From Diogma glabrata (taxonomy: Eukaryota; Arthropoda; Insecta; Diptera; Cylindrotomidae): a stretch of DNA of 64,000 nt. The DNA lies in contig OY856186.1 in the NCBI GenBank assembly GCA_963693315.1, positions 456,503,217 through 456,567,216 of the forward strand, read 5' to 3'. The notes under the pieces are model-generated. The model saw nothing but the letters and a program-made list of their open reading frames with translations. It had not been told where the DNA came from and searched no databases. Below, piece after piece: positions 35,646 through 46,905 of this stretch (position 1 is its first letter; each line of letters begins with the position of its first letter). The position numbers were made by a program, and so were the translations under genes.

Positions 35646-36435
35646 ATTCAAACTACTTATTAAATTATCCAAACCAAGACGCAACAAAATGTTGTTGTGT
35701 GTAATATATCGTTTGTAATCTCTATAACACAACAGCATATGGAAAACCAAGACCTAAGACTATCAATGTCATTCCATAATTCAATTATAATTTGTGTGTT
35801 TTGGATCACTCCTGTTCAAAATTGCATTACTCCAAGTACAATAAAACTTAATTTGTGAAACATAACCAACTGGAGATAAAAACAAAAGTAGATGAATCCA
35901 GTCAATTATATGAAACTAGAATCTCTCATTGTGCTCAATTTTCAAAATTCCGACATCAAAACTAAAAACATAATTAGATTTATAAAAACTATTTACTATA
36001 AATAATTATAAAACATAAAATGATTTTGTAAAATTTTATTTTTTTTTCGCCTGAAGTCATCAAACCAATAAATAATTGATTCAAAGTATATACATAAGAA
36101 ATTTATGTCTGTTAGTTACACTTGGGAGTTTTTATTTCATATAACTTTGAATCGATTTTTAAAAATAATTGCTTTAATAAAGTCATATATATAAATATTC
36201 CCTGTAAGGGATTTCTTGTTTTACTTTTATTTTTATTTGGAAAATTAAGAAATCAAAAGAATTACATTATATTTTAGATCATTTTTAGCAACAAACACTA
36301 AAATTAGAATAGGCTTCTGTGTAAAATTCATTTGAAAGAACAGGAGTTGTAATCGTTATTGTCGGTTTAAAGCGACATTATATAAATAACAACACAAATT
36401 TTGTAGCCCTAACATAACTCAAGCAGGGTTTGTCA

Positions 36436-36760
36436 GACACTGACACGGTCAAGCACTAGCCCATTAATGGTTGACAGTACTTGGTTATTGTTACTAGGCC
36501 AGTACTAGAACCATTCATCGGGCGATCTATGGTTTACAGAAAAAAGCCAGTATATAGTTACCTTTAAATGGCCAAGCACTGGCCCATGAATGGTGAATAT
36601 TACTTGGCTATTGTTATTGGGCCATTGCTGTAACCATGAATCGACCAATCCACCGTTTGTAGAATATAGCCAGTGCAGTTTACTTTAAATGGACTAGCAA
36701 TGACCCGTTAATGGATTAATTGGCTATTGTTATTTGGCCAGTACTGAAACAGTTAAAGTT
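36436..36760 (+). repeat. ~125-bp tandem repeat, about 2.5 units
   Basis: Units run CACTGGCCCATTAATGGTTGA ... TACTTGGCTATTGTTATTGGGCCAGTACTG ... AACCATGAATCG ... GTTTACAGAATAAAGCCAGT ... TTTAAATGG. Successive AAGCACT/TAGCAATG starts are at ~36,452, ~36,575 and ~36,695. A further diverged piece lies at 36,980-37,075. Confidence 0.7.
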
Positions 36761-37079
36761 CACTAGAGCAAAATCCATTTTAGAAATATAATATGTTAAC
36801 ATTTTCACATATAGTTTAGTTACCGCTTCTCGACTCAAAGATTATGATAATATTGATTAGGTTTTAGGTTATACCAACCAACTTTAATTTTTTTTCATTA
36901 GACTTTTTCATTTTATTTTAAATCATTAAATTATTTTGTATTTAATTTATTTAAATTTGCGTATGATAATAATTTTTAATCTTTTAAATGGCCCAGTTAT
37001 GGCTGCCAGTACTCGGCCTTTGCTGCAATACTGGTGATCATTATTAATTCATTACTGGACCAGTGGTACAACCTTGTAT

Positions 37080-38869
37080 GAGAAGTTGGGTATTCGATAT
37101 TGGTATACTTAAATACCGATTTACCGTGGTGTTTTACAAAATCGACAACTGATATTTTTAGAAAAATTTGCACGAACAAAATGAAAATTGGGTCCGGCGT
37201 AACCGGCCATCTTAAAATTCTCTCGGAACTACAGAACAGTCTCCGCTCTAGCGCAAAATATCACTGCACTGCAAAATATTACTTTAAGCGAGCTTGTTGA
37301 CTATGTTAATGGTCTCGGATTCGATCAAATTACACATTCTACAGTGATATCAACGTCATCTATCGTATAACAACATTAGGATTAAGCACAATACATCTCA
37401 AGGTTGCAGTGATATTTGAATTAGTTAACCAAACAGCTCAGCTTCTAAACCTCCTATAAAAAATATTTCTATTATAAATACTACTCCTATAAAAAAAACT
37501 TAATGTTGAATTTGAATATGATGCGATAATATGCTTTATTTGAACATTTTCTCTTTAAAACCAACCGTCGATCGATTTGTCGCAAAACAAATCATCTTGC
37601 ATTGAACCGAGACATTTTGAACCAATGTTAAATTTGGTATTATATGTGTGTGACTTGGGAAATGTTATCTCTCCAAAAACGCAAACTTGAATTCATGATT
37701 GAAGAGTGGGAAATATCTGTAGGGAACAATTAGATATTTGTATTATTTAGGGAAATCAATCGGTATCTGAAAACATCTAAGCATTTATAAGATTTAGCGT
37801 AATCCGTTGAATCAGAAACATTATTTGGATTGGCCAAAGTTTTACAAAGTTAACATTCCAAATTTTTCTGATTTTTGATATTTTCTCTTTGACAAAAGAG
37901 ATTTTTTTCATTTTTCTCATTTTCATTTTCTCTACACAAAATTATATATCGCAACACACCAAATATATTAGTTTATTGTTCTTTCGTACCGGAGTTGCTG
38001 TATCGATTGGAAACACTATATGTACTTAATGTTGGTGTACAAACTTGAATCACTTTTTGTAAATTGTAGCTTGATATAGTTTCTGTTTTCAATTAACCTT
38101 AACGGTACGAGTGAAGTAATTAAAAGTAATTACCGCAATTAAATAAACTATTTTCCTAAAAATTAGTTTTAATTAAAAAATATTATTTTTCTTTCTCCTT
38201 AATTTATGCATGCCTTGTAAATACTTAACTTATCCAATGCTTTAAGTGTTTATTTTCTTGAAGATTCAAGGAAAATAATTTTTTTTATAGCAATCTTTTT
38301 TTCATTTACTCAATTTTTGATGTGAAAAGTGCTTTTGGTTTTTCATTATTTTTTTTAGCTTGTCTATGTTATATTTTCTTTATTTTTTCTTAAAATATTT
38401 TTTTTTGAATTATAATCATAATTTTCTATAAGTTGTTTTCTTATTTATTTTTTTTTTATCTGTTTTAAATAAAATAATTTTCTTGAAAGTAATTTGATCA
38501 AAATAAAGATGGTTTTTTATTTTATGTCTTACTTAGTTCAAAAGTTTGAACTTTTTTTCTTCTTGTTAATACCAATCTGTATATATGCATGTTTTAAAAA
38601 AGGAAATTTTATTGATATGAAATTTTAATTTAAACTTATTTGATTATTAATGCAATAGAATTTCGTAAAATTGGATTAAGATTTTTGTCTTGACTTGTGG
38701 AATATATCGTTTATTTCGTATTCAAAATATCCGAGAAGGACGTGATTTTGGAAAATGATTGTGGTACAGATATTTTAAAATCCTAGTAACTATTTTCAAG
38801 AAGTTCGTTATTTAATTACTTAAAATATATGTATTTCGAACCCTCATATAAGAATTAAAAGTTAAATTA
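37080..38869. other. AT-rich DNA, no gene recognised
   Basis: Long T and A tracts with stops in all frames. No repeat with a partner elsewhere in the window was found. Confidence 0.45.
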
Positions 38870-40432
38870 CTTCGGTCTGAAAGACCTAATTACTTCGGTC
38901 TGAAAGACCTAAGTATTACATTCATGAGCTCAAAGTGAAATTCTTATCCCCACTTTTTTTGGCATTTCTCGACGTTTTAGGACCTACTGATTCTAAAAAA
39001 GCAAAAAAAAAAAAAATGTGTGTCTGTCTGTCTGGCCGGTCGTCCGGCCGTCACAACCGACGAAATCTAGAAAACCGCTGGACGGATTTGAAATTTTTTT
39101 TTTTAAAAATAGGTTTACTCAATGGGAAGAGCCGAAAGGACGATGTGTTCGATAACTGTACCGAAAGTGTGTCAAAAAAATCGTCAAGTGTGTCAAAACA
39201 AGGAAATTTGCATACTTTTTGCTTAAAAAACGTTCATTTTAAGTGATTACGAGTAGGAACATTGAATTTGGATAAATTTTGATGGTCGGGATTGGTATGT
39301 GAGACCAAAATCTAGATTATTGCATTATAAGTTTGTCAAAAAAATGTTGTCAAGTGTGTCAAAAGAAAGATTTTTATTTATTTTTTAACACAATTTTTTG
39401 GAAAAAAAATAAAATCAATTGATTGTTTGAAATGAAGTTACTTCGGTTTTATTATTATTATTGAGAAGTATGGCATTATAATTCTGTCAAAAAATGTTGT
39501 CAAGTGTGTCAAAAGAAAGATTTTTATTTATTTTTTTGCCTAATTTTTTGAAAAAAAAAATATAATTTATTGTTTGTTTGAAATGAAGTTTTATTATTAT
39601 TATTGAGAATTATGGCATTAAAGTTTGTCAAAATAATGTTGTCAAGTGTGTCAAAAGATTTTTATTTAGTTTTTACTCAATTTTTTGGAAAAAAATAAAA
39701 TTGTTTCTTTGAAATGAAATTGTCAAGTGTGTCAAAAGAAAGATTTTTATTTATTTTTTTACACAATTTTTTGGAAAAAAAATAAAATCAATTGTTTGTT
39801 TGAAATGAAGTTTTATTATTATTATAGAGAATTATGGCATTATAAGTTTGTCAAAAAATAATGTCAAGTGTGTCAAAAAATGATTTCATTTATTTTCAGC
39901 CAATTTTTTTGAAAAAAAAAATGTAGCTGTTTTTATGACGTAAATGTAATTGAAAATGAAATTGGACATGGAAATTTTTGAATTTGTTATAGTTTTTGAA
40001 ATATTTTTGGAATTTTGAAAAATTTTCAATTTTTGATTTTGTAATAATTTTTGCAATATTTTTAGAATATTGGAAAAAGTTTGAATTTTTAAGAATTTTT
40101 GAAATATTATTGGAATTTAGAAAAAATTTAAATATTTGATTTTATTCTAATTTTTGGAATATTTTTGGAATTTTGAAAAAGTTTGATTTTATTTAATTTA
40201 ACAATATTTTTGGAATTTTGATTATAATTTTCCGGCAACGTATTGATGTTTCGTGTTAGTTTTGTAATAAATTTTTAAACAGAGATAAAAAATACTTGTA
40301 CTTTAACAAAGAGTTATGTTTGATATACATCGCTGCCCAAAACTAAAAACCATGTCCTTATAAAAGTTTTTTGCCGAAAACTATATCAAAATCCTTAACC
40401 CAGACCGAAGTCTTGATATCTCAGAGCTGTGA
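38870..40432 (+). mobile_element. 1.55-kb element with TIR-like ends and two internal minisatellites
   Basis: The left end is ACTTCGGTCTGAAAGACCTA (present twice in tandem). The right end is CAGACCGAAGTCTTGATATC, so ACTTCGGTCTG is inverted at the two ends. Inside are a GC-rich TGTCTGTCTGTC patch (~39,018), an array of ~120-150-bp units with GTCAAGTGTGTCAAAAGAAAG (39,331-39,930), then the A/T array TTTTTGGAATATTTTTGGAA (39,960-40,220), and a unique tail shared with 22,975-23,155. No protein is encoded. I infer a non-autonomous DNA transposon. Confidence 0.6.
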
Positions 40433-41992
40433 GATTTCAGCCCCTCCATATTTTTTTGTTTGTTTTTTATAGTCCATTGAAATGTACAATTTGACTAATT
40501 ATTGCTTATGTTTAAAAAATACAAATTCTTGTTTTCTAATTACGTGATGTTCAAAATGTTTTCGTATCAGTAATAAATAGGCATGTACATAGTCTAAAAT
40601 ATGGTTTTATGATTGATACACTTAGAAACAATAAGAAATTAATCACCACAGCTAAATTAACACAACCAAAAAACTTTAACAACCAAATTTGAATGACAAA
40701 TTCTTTTCAATATTATTTACACTGGAGTGTAAAAAAATTATAACGAATAAACAATTTATTAGAAATGTTGGTATATAAAAAACAGAAATTTCTGTACAAA
40801 ATAAATATAAAATAGACAATATTGTATTATATAACGCGTGTCCCTGCATATCATTATATTTAGACAAAAAATCCTCTGCATTACACCCCTTTTTCTGGAG
40901 TTTGTGTCAGCTCATAGATTGACAATTTTTTTTATTGGATATGATATTATTCTGTCAAATGATATATACTTTGTCATTTTGATATGATGGAAAACCTTTT
41001 TATTATTGCATTTAAATTTATATGTGTACATATATTCATATAAAAAAACGCTTGAAAATATTTGTTTATGTCTTACTTGTTGGAAGTTGAAGAATATTTA
41101 TATTGTTTTTCGTTACTAGCAAAGATATCATTTTAATTATTCATACTAAGGTGGGTTGATAAGCAAAAAGGTTTTCCGCTAAAGCTTTTATCGATACTGA
41201 TAAACCGTTTTTTAATCATTGTAGTACATATTATTACCAAAGAAGTAATCTAAGAAAATATTTTAAGAAATAATTTTTGGCTAGATATGATTTGTATCAT
41301 CATTTCCTTCGTAACCATATTTTAATTCTTACTAGTAAGTACGTGTACGAGTGTATACTATTTTGGCAGAATATATATTCTGAAGTTTCATGGTTATAAT
41401 GCATTTTATGTTGCACACATAACAAGACGGTTGCACGGATACAAGATAATCAGCTTTATATACACTTACATTTAATAATTAACCTATATTACATTTAATA
41501 AAAATTTATTTGGAAGTGACACATTGGTTGTAATGAAGAGATGTTAGTTCTTTTGTCGTATGCAGAAAGAACACCCCATAAGTTTGGTGTGAACTGGTAT
41601 GAAAAATCTATTAAGTCACCCGTGATTTCTTTTGCAAATTTATATTGCAAATGGAATCGAAAGCCTAAAACTAAAATAAAATCGATTTTAAAGCAATACA
41701 CTTAAAATATTCAGAGTGATATCTCTGTTTAAGCCATCTTTATTTACCTACGTTCACCGACATTGTTCGCGAATGACAATACAAGCATACCTGTTAGTTT
41801 TAACAATACATAGCTCATTATTTAATGCTCATTATTATGATTAGTAAGGAAAATTGCTCTCCCTCATCACGGATGTCTGGAATAAGTCAGCTGTTTTTCA
41901 TAACTAACTAATTTTTTTCATAACTAATATTCACGGGAAATAACAAATTCGTATAAAAAAATATTTCTTTATTTCATTTATTCCATTTTTTT

Positions 41993-42489
41993 ATAATATA
42001 AGAACTGAATCTAAAAAAATATGGCGCAAATTATGTGCAATCCATACAATTTTCGAGCGATCTAGTTTCGAACCAATGAGAAAATTTTAAACTGTAAAAA
42101 GTTTATCATTCTCATCAGGGCTAGCTGACTAGATAAACTCTACCAAAAAATGTCAACGCTAATGAATAGAAACCAAAAATTTGGTTATAACTCTAGCGAA
42201 GTATAAAAAAAAACAAAAAATTTACATAAACATATATTCAATAGATTCAGGTTTACCCAATTAATTTCTCTGGTGATCACTGTTTTGTTATACTCTAGAC
42301 ATTCCTGAAATGAATAACAAACTCGTATCGGTGAGAAGAAGATGACTAGTCTTCACTTGTGTCTATTGACCATAATTTTTTAGATTTATTTTCTCATTTG
42401 TTCGAAACTAGATCGCTCGAAAATTGTATGGATTGCAAAAAATTTCATAATTTGCACCATAATTTTTTAGATTCAGTTCTTATATTATT
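41993..42489. mobile_element. ~500-bp MITE-like element, ~95-bp TIRs
   Basis: ATAATATAAGAACTGAATCT ... CAATCCATACAATTTTCGAG ... GATCTAGTTTCGAAC (41,993-42,088) is mirrored by 42,392-42,489. The right arm has a small insertion. The centre (42,090-42,390) is non-coding. Confidence 0.8.
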
Positions 42490-43167
42490 CTTGATGGGAG
42501 GTTTTCCATCGGGGTGATGTTATATCACAAATAATTTACTGAATTAACTGCATTTTTTTCTCAATTCCCAATTCACAGGGAAATGCTGGAACAGGCGTAC
42601 TGATCTAAACCCATGACTCCGCAGTCGTTAAGGGGTTCTAGCTCAGCTTTTTTGATAATTTGTATTGCCAGGCTCCAAAGTCATACAGTTTTTAAATGGA
42701 ACACAAAAATGGCTGTATAATAAAGTGAATAATGTATTACACCAACTGTTAGTATCATGGGTTAGTTCTTTAAATTGTTTCTAGTTTAAGAAAATAAGAA
42801 GCTTGTCAATCTAGAGACTATGTAAAAAAATGCAGCTCATGCTGGTTAACCGCTGATTAAGCATTTTCCGGTTAACCGTGTTAAGTAAAATATTGTTAGT
42901 CTAACAAATTTAAAAAACATGTGACTTATGCAATGAACGAAAGTAAAAATTTCAGTCCTCCGTATTATAAGTCAACAAATAAGAAATTAGCACTGATTAG
43001 CTTTTCGGATATTATAGTAGAATTTTTTTAAAAATGAATATCTGACAGATATCACTCAGCGAGAGATGAAAGATGAGAGAAAAAGTAAAACAAAGATGTA
43101 TTATGTATTTTAAGGGTAATTTGTTTACATTTTTTATTACTTTTGTATTTTATAAATATAATCAACT
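42490..43167. other. AT-rich DNA, no gene recognised
   Basis: A CGGTTAACCG-type block recurs at ~42,845-42,880 (GGTTAACCGCTG / CCGGTTAACCGTG). ATATCACAAATAATTTACTGAATTAA at ~42,525 resembles 63,345-63,368. Nothing coding was seen. Confidence 0.4.
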
Positions 43168-43440
43168 ATAAGGGAGTATCCGCGCTCCACCCAACCAGCT
43201 ATGATACAACTGCTATTAATCATAATCCAACCTCTTCTAATCCATTCTGTGTGCACCTTATGCTTCACTACCTTTACAAAACTACATAGAGAGGTGTACT
43301 ATACATTTTTATACGATATATATTTAGAATTGCTTCGTTAGGCAAGTTCAATCACAAATAAAATTAAATTAGGGTCCACGTTGAACCCCGGACCTTTCTC
43401 ACAACCCTCTTCGTCGATAATGGTAACGAAATTACTTACT
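43168..43440 (+). repeat. Short interspersed repeat, uninterrupted copy
   Basis: AAGGGAGTATCC ... TAATCCAACCTCTTCTAATC ... TCTGTGTGCACCTT ... GAGGTGTACTATACATTTTTATACGAT ... CAATCACAAAT ... AGGGTCCACGTTGAACCCCG ... CCTTTCTCACAACCC. The same blocks in the same order occur at 54,148-54,336 and 59,083-59,150, where they are separated by 4.7 kb. Confidence 0.65.
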
Positions 43441-44296
43441 GAGTTTTTTGAACTTATTTTATTAAATCTATTTAAATAATTAAATGTATAAAAATGTATA
43501 TTATAACACAGACTGTTTTTCGCACCAAAAATATCAAATGTTTTTAACGTACTTTATTTTTAAGAAATGTCAAAAATCTGTATAATAGCGCTACAAAGGG
43601 GAGATAAGAATAGTAAATTCTTGAATGAGCTTAGAATGATTTCAATTCGAGGATGAAGTTTACGGAACGAGCGAAGCAAATGGTACCTTCAATTATGTAC
43701 TTTCATCAAATTTTTTCTGTTTTCTCTTGTAAATTTGTTTTTCTACTACCCAACTTAAAAAATCTACTTTCGATGTTTGTACATTGCATCGAAAATTTCT
43801 TTTTCGTCACCAGTGATAAAAAAAACCTATACAAATTACTTTCGTACCTAGTGACGAAAGTAATTTTTTAAAAGCCATCTATGTTCTAATATCTTAACTA
43901 GAATAAACCATCCTAGAACACCCGTTAAGAGAATCAATTAATTGAATGAAATAATTTTGTTAGTGTTAATTTGTCTTTCTTGGGAAGACGACGTTAATTG
44001 ATTTTAGAATTATTTACGGACAATTTACATTAAAAATGTAAAAATAATATAATAGTTAACTATATAAGATTCACATATTCTTTTTAAATAGTATGGTAAC
44101 AAACAGTTTGATGTTAAGATATTTAAAAAAAAATGATTTCAACTATTTATTTAAGAAAAACGAAAACAAATATTTATTTGCATAAAATATTTTACGTTGT
44201 TTTAAAATATATCAGGAATTTACGTAACGTCATTCCCATCCAAAAACTAAATCAAAACAGTTGTTTTTATTTTAGACTTGACTTTGTATATTAGAC

Positions 44297-44512
44297 AACC
44301 GTCTTTAGTTATAAGCCTACTATGTAGACGCGAAATGCAAAAAACAATAAAACTTTAAAGATGTGTTATATAATGATTTTAGGGACTTTATAGACCAAAT
44401 AGAATAAAATTATAGAATTTTGTAGTGTAAATAGAATAAATATATGTATATGTATACAGTTGACGATTTTTTTGTACGAAAAGACAATCAGGCTTGTAAC
44501 TAAAGACGGTTT
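44297..44512. mobile_element. ~216-bp MITE, 22-bp TIRs
   Basis: AACCGTCTTTAGTTATAAGC / GCTTGTAACTAAAGACGGTT terminal inverted repeats. The centre is AT-rich and non-coding. The target duplication is unclear. Confidence 0.65.
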
Positions 44513-44705
44513 TATTTATAACATAAAAATTGGATAATTTATTCATATTGAGTCATCTATATTTTAATAGCAGAAATATAAATTTAAAGTTTTGTTTGGA
44601 TGTTTATATTTTAAAATTTGAATTGTATGTAATTTTAAATGAAAATGCTTAATAATTAATAATAATTTTTAAAAAAGTAGTAGAAAAAGTACAGTTTTCT
44701 ACTCG

Positions 44706-44801
44706 CCGAAAATCATATTTTGAATCTCGCGACCATTACCAACCTCGGCTATCGCCTCGGCTGATAAACTGTCCTCTCGCTTCAAAATATGTTGTTTTCG
44801 G
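44706..44801. repeat. ~95-bp inverted repeat
   Basis: GCCGAAAATCATATTTTGAA and TTCAAAATATGTTGTTTTCGGC flank a GC-richer loop (CGCGACC ... CCTCGGCTATCGCCTCGGCTG). Could be a small MITE. Confidence 0.5.
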
Positions 44802-45560
44802 CATCGTTGAAAAATATACTATTTTGATTTTATTTTTCGTTATATTGAAATATGATGGATCGAACATTGTAGATATTTGGAAGGGTTTTTTGTGAGCGAT
44901 TAGACTTAAGTACATATTGGAAATCACTTGAATTATGCAATTCGAAATCATTTTTCATTTTCTCTTAAAAAAATTTATTTAGAAGTTTTTTGCGTCTTTC
45001 GTGCCGGGATTCCAAAATAATATACAAGCTACGTATTTGAACTAAACAATGTGAACTAAAGAATTGTAAATTATGTATTCAAATTAAACCATGCATACGT
45101 TAAATGTTTTTGGTTAATTTAACTTCATTTAAGTAAAATTTAATCTCGTCAGTTTCAACCAATTGATTGTAATAAAGATTTAATCTTGTTATTAATAATA
45201 CCAACTTTACTATTTATTGTATACAAATTATTGCTAAAAAAAAGAACGTTCTATGAAACTTTTGAAATTCTAACTATTTTTCATAATACATATTACATAT
45301 CTTGTGACTATTTCAAAATAAAAAAAACATTAAAATAAAAATTACCATTTAATAAAAGCTACATTATCGATAAATTTAAATGTCATGATTTTTATGAATT
45401 TATGAATAAAAAAACAATAATTTTAATGTTATATAAAAAAACCCAAAAAATAATAAAAAAATGTACCACGCCAGAAATTGGCGCCTCAGTCGACCTCGTT
45501 ACCCATATTGCAATTTTAGCGTTACGCTTGTAGTAGAGGGATAGACTCATGACTATTATA

Positions 45561-45605
45561 TTATGGATGGATGGATATGGATGGATGGATTATAATCCAT
45601 CGATC
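45561..45605 (+). repeat. (TGGA)n microsatellite
   Basis: ATGGATGGATGGATATGGATGGATGGAT, followed by its short inverted echo ATAATCCATCGATCG. Confidence 0.8.
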
Positions 45606-46067
45606 GATTACAATAAATATAATCAATTATAATTATTATATATTTGTTCTAAAAGCAATTGCATTAGTTCAATTTCTACTCCTAGTTCGTAACATTTGTT
45701 TGTTGTGACATTTGTTTACATAGGCGTCTTTATATTTATTTATCAAAAATTTGATATACTACCCACAGAATCATTACTATTTTTAATGTTTTTTTGGTTT
45801 TCGATCATAATTGGTTGAATTTCAATAGTAATTTATTAATTTTATGCGTTTTATTTGTCAATTTCAATGCGACCCCAACGGTTTTTTTTTATATTTCAAT
45901 CTTTAAAACTACAATCTGTCAATTTCAGTAAAATTATGTAAGCTTTAAACTTTACTCTAATAAGTATTTCTAACATTTTGTTTAAGAAAATCTATGAAAA
46001 CTATTAGTCATCACTTGAAGTTGTTAATGGATATAAGCGCACTTTAGTTCTTGAATACCATGTCACA

Positions 46068-46905
46068 GAACATTTTTCTTTTTTTTTTTAATAAAAAGTG
46101 TTGTGCAGTAGAAATTACAAAATGTGTCACAACAACACATAAATACCTTGACCTTATAGGTCCCACAACAACAGGGGTCTTGAGGTGCTGGTGGGCGGTT
46201 TTTTTAAATGTTTGTGGATTGAAGGCACTCGATACTATAGATTCAGGCAAAGCATTCCATTTGTACGATGTACGCACCAAGAAATCCCTTTGCATTTTGT
46301 TGACTATGACTGTGAGTAATCTCGACAGTTTGACTGTTTGCACAAACCGATTGACGAGTTAAACGGGGAAAAGAATATGTCTGAGGCATTATAGATCTGA
46401 TTTCATCCGAGCACTGCTGGTGACGATATTTATAAAAAACAACGAGATCAGCAACAGTGCGACGATGTTGTAGGGAATCAAGATTTAATGTTAAACCTCG
46501 ATCACCACAAATTCGTATAGCACGCTTTTGAACAGAGTGCAAAAGAGCCAGGATAGTAACAGATGCAGCGCCCCAAACTTGACAGCAATACTCCATGCAG
46601 GGACGAATAAAAGATTTATAAATGTGGAGTAATTGATACGGAGTAAAATATTGTTTACATCTATTGAGGAGGCCGAGTTTTCTTGGCGCACTCTTTGCCA
46701 TGGCCATTAGATAATCGTTCCAGAGTAAGTCAATTGGAAATTGCGACTCCCAATAAAAGAATGCTTTCACATTCGCCTATTTGGTCGTCACACATATTTA
46801 TTGAAATATCGTTAGGAAACTCGGTCTTTGATCTGGAAACAATCAATAGCTGTGTTTTAGTGGAGTAAAAATTGACCAAATTTTTGTCACCCCAATTGAC
46901 TTGAA
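46068..46905 (-). mobile_element. 5'-truncated LINE, RT C-terminal half and 3' end
   Basis: The minus frame 46,770-46,243 encodes a 175-residue stretch: FTPYQLLHIYKSFIRPCMEY, WGAASVTILALLHSVQKRAI, QHRRTVADLVVFYKYRHQQC, SDEIRSIMPQTYSFPRLTRQ. One frameshift near 46,290 leads to SYKWNALPESIVSSAFNPQT. The 3' end is GTTGTTGTGACACATTTTGT ... CACAACACTTTTTATT followed by poly(A) (T-run 46,078-46,090). Another frame shows earlier RT sequence (CDDQIGECESILLLGVAIS) up to about 46,905. It is the best-preserved member of the family seen at 8.1, 11.3, 18.3, 49.4 and 60.8 kb. Confidence 0.85.

Noticed and set aside
38935..39246. 103-residue ORF starting MKFLSPLFLAFLDVLG
   Set aside because: It spans the TGTCTGTCTGTC patch of a repeated element whose inverted copy at 35.3-35.6 kb does not keep the frame open.
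45470..45545. GC-richer block with GGCGCC and TCGACCTCGTTACCC as a tRNA or tRNA-derived SINE
   Set aside because: No A/B box pair with correct spacing and no cloverleaf could be drawn.
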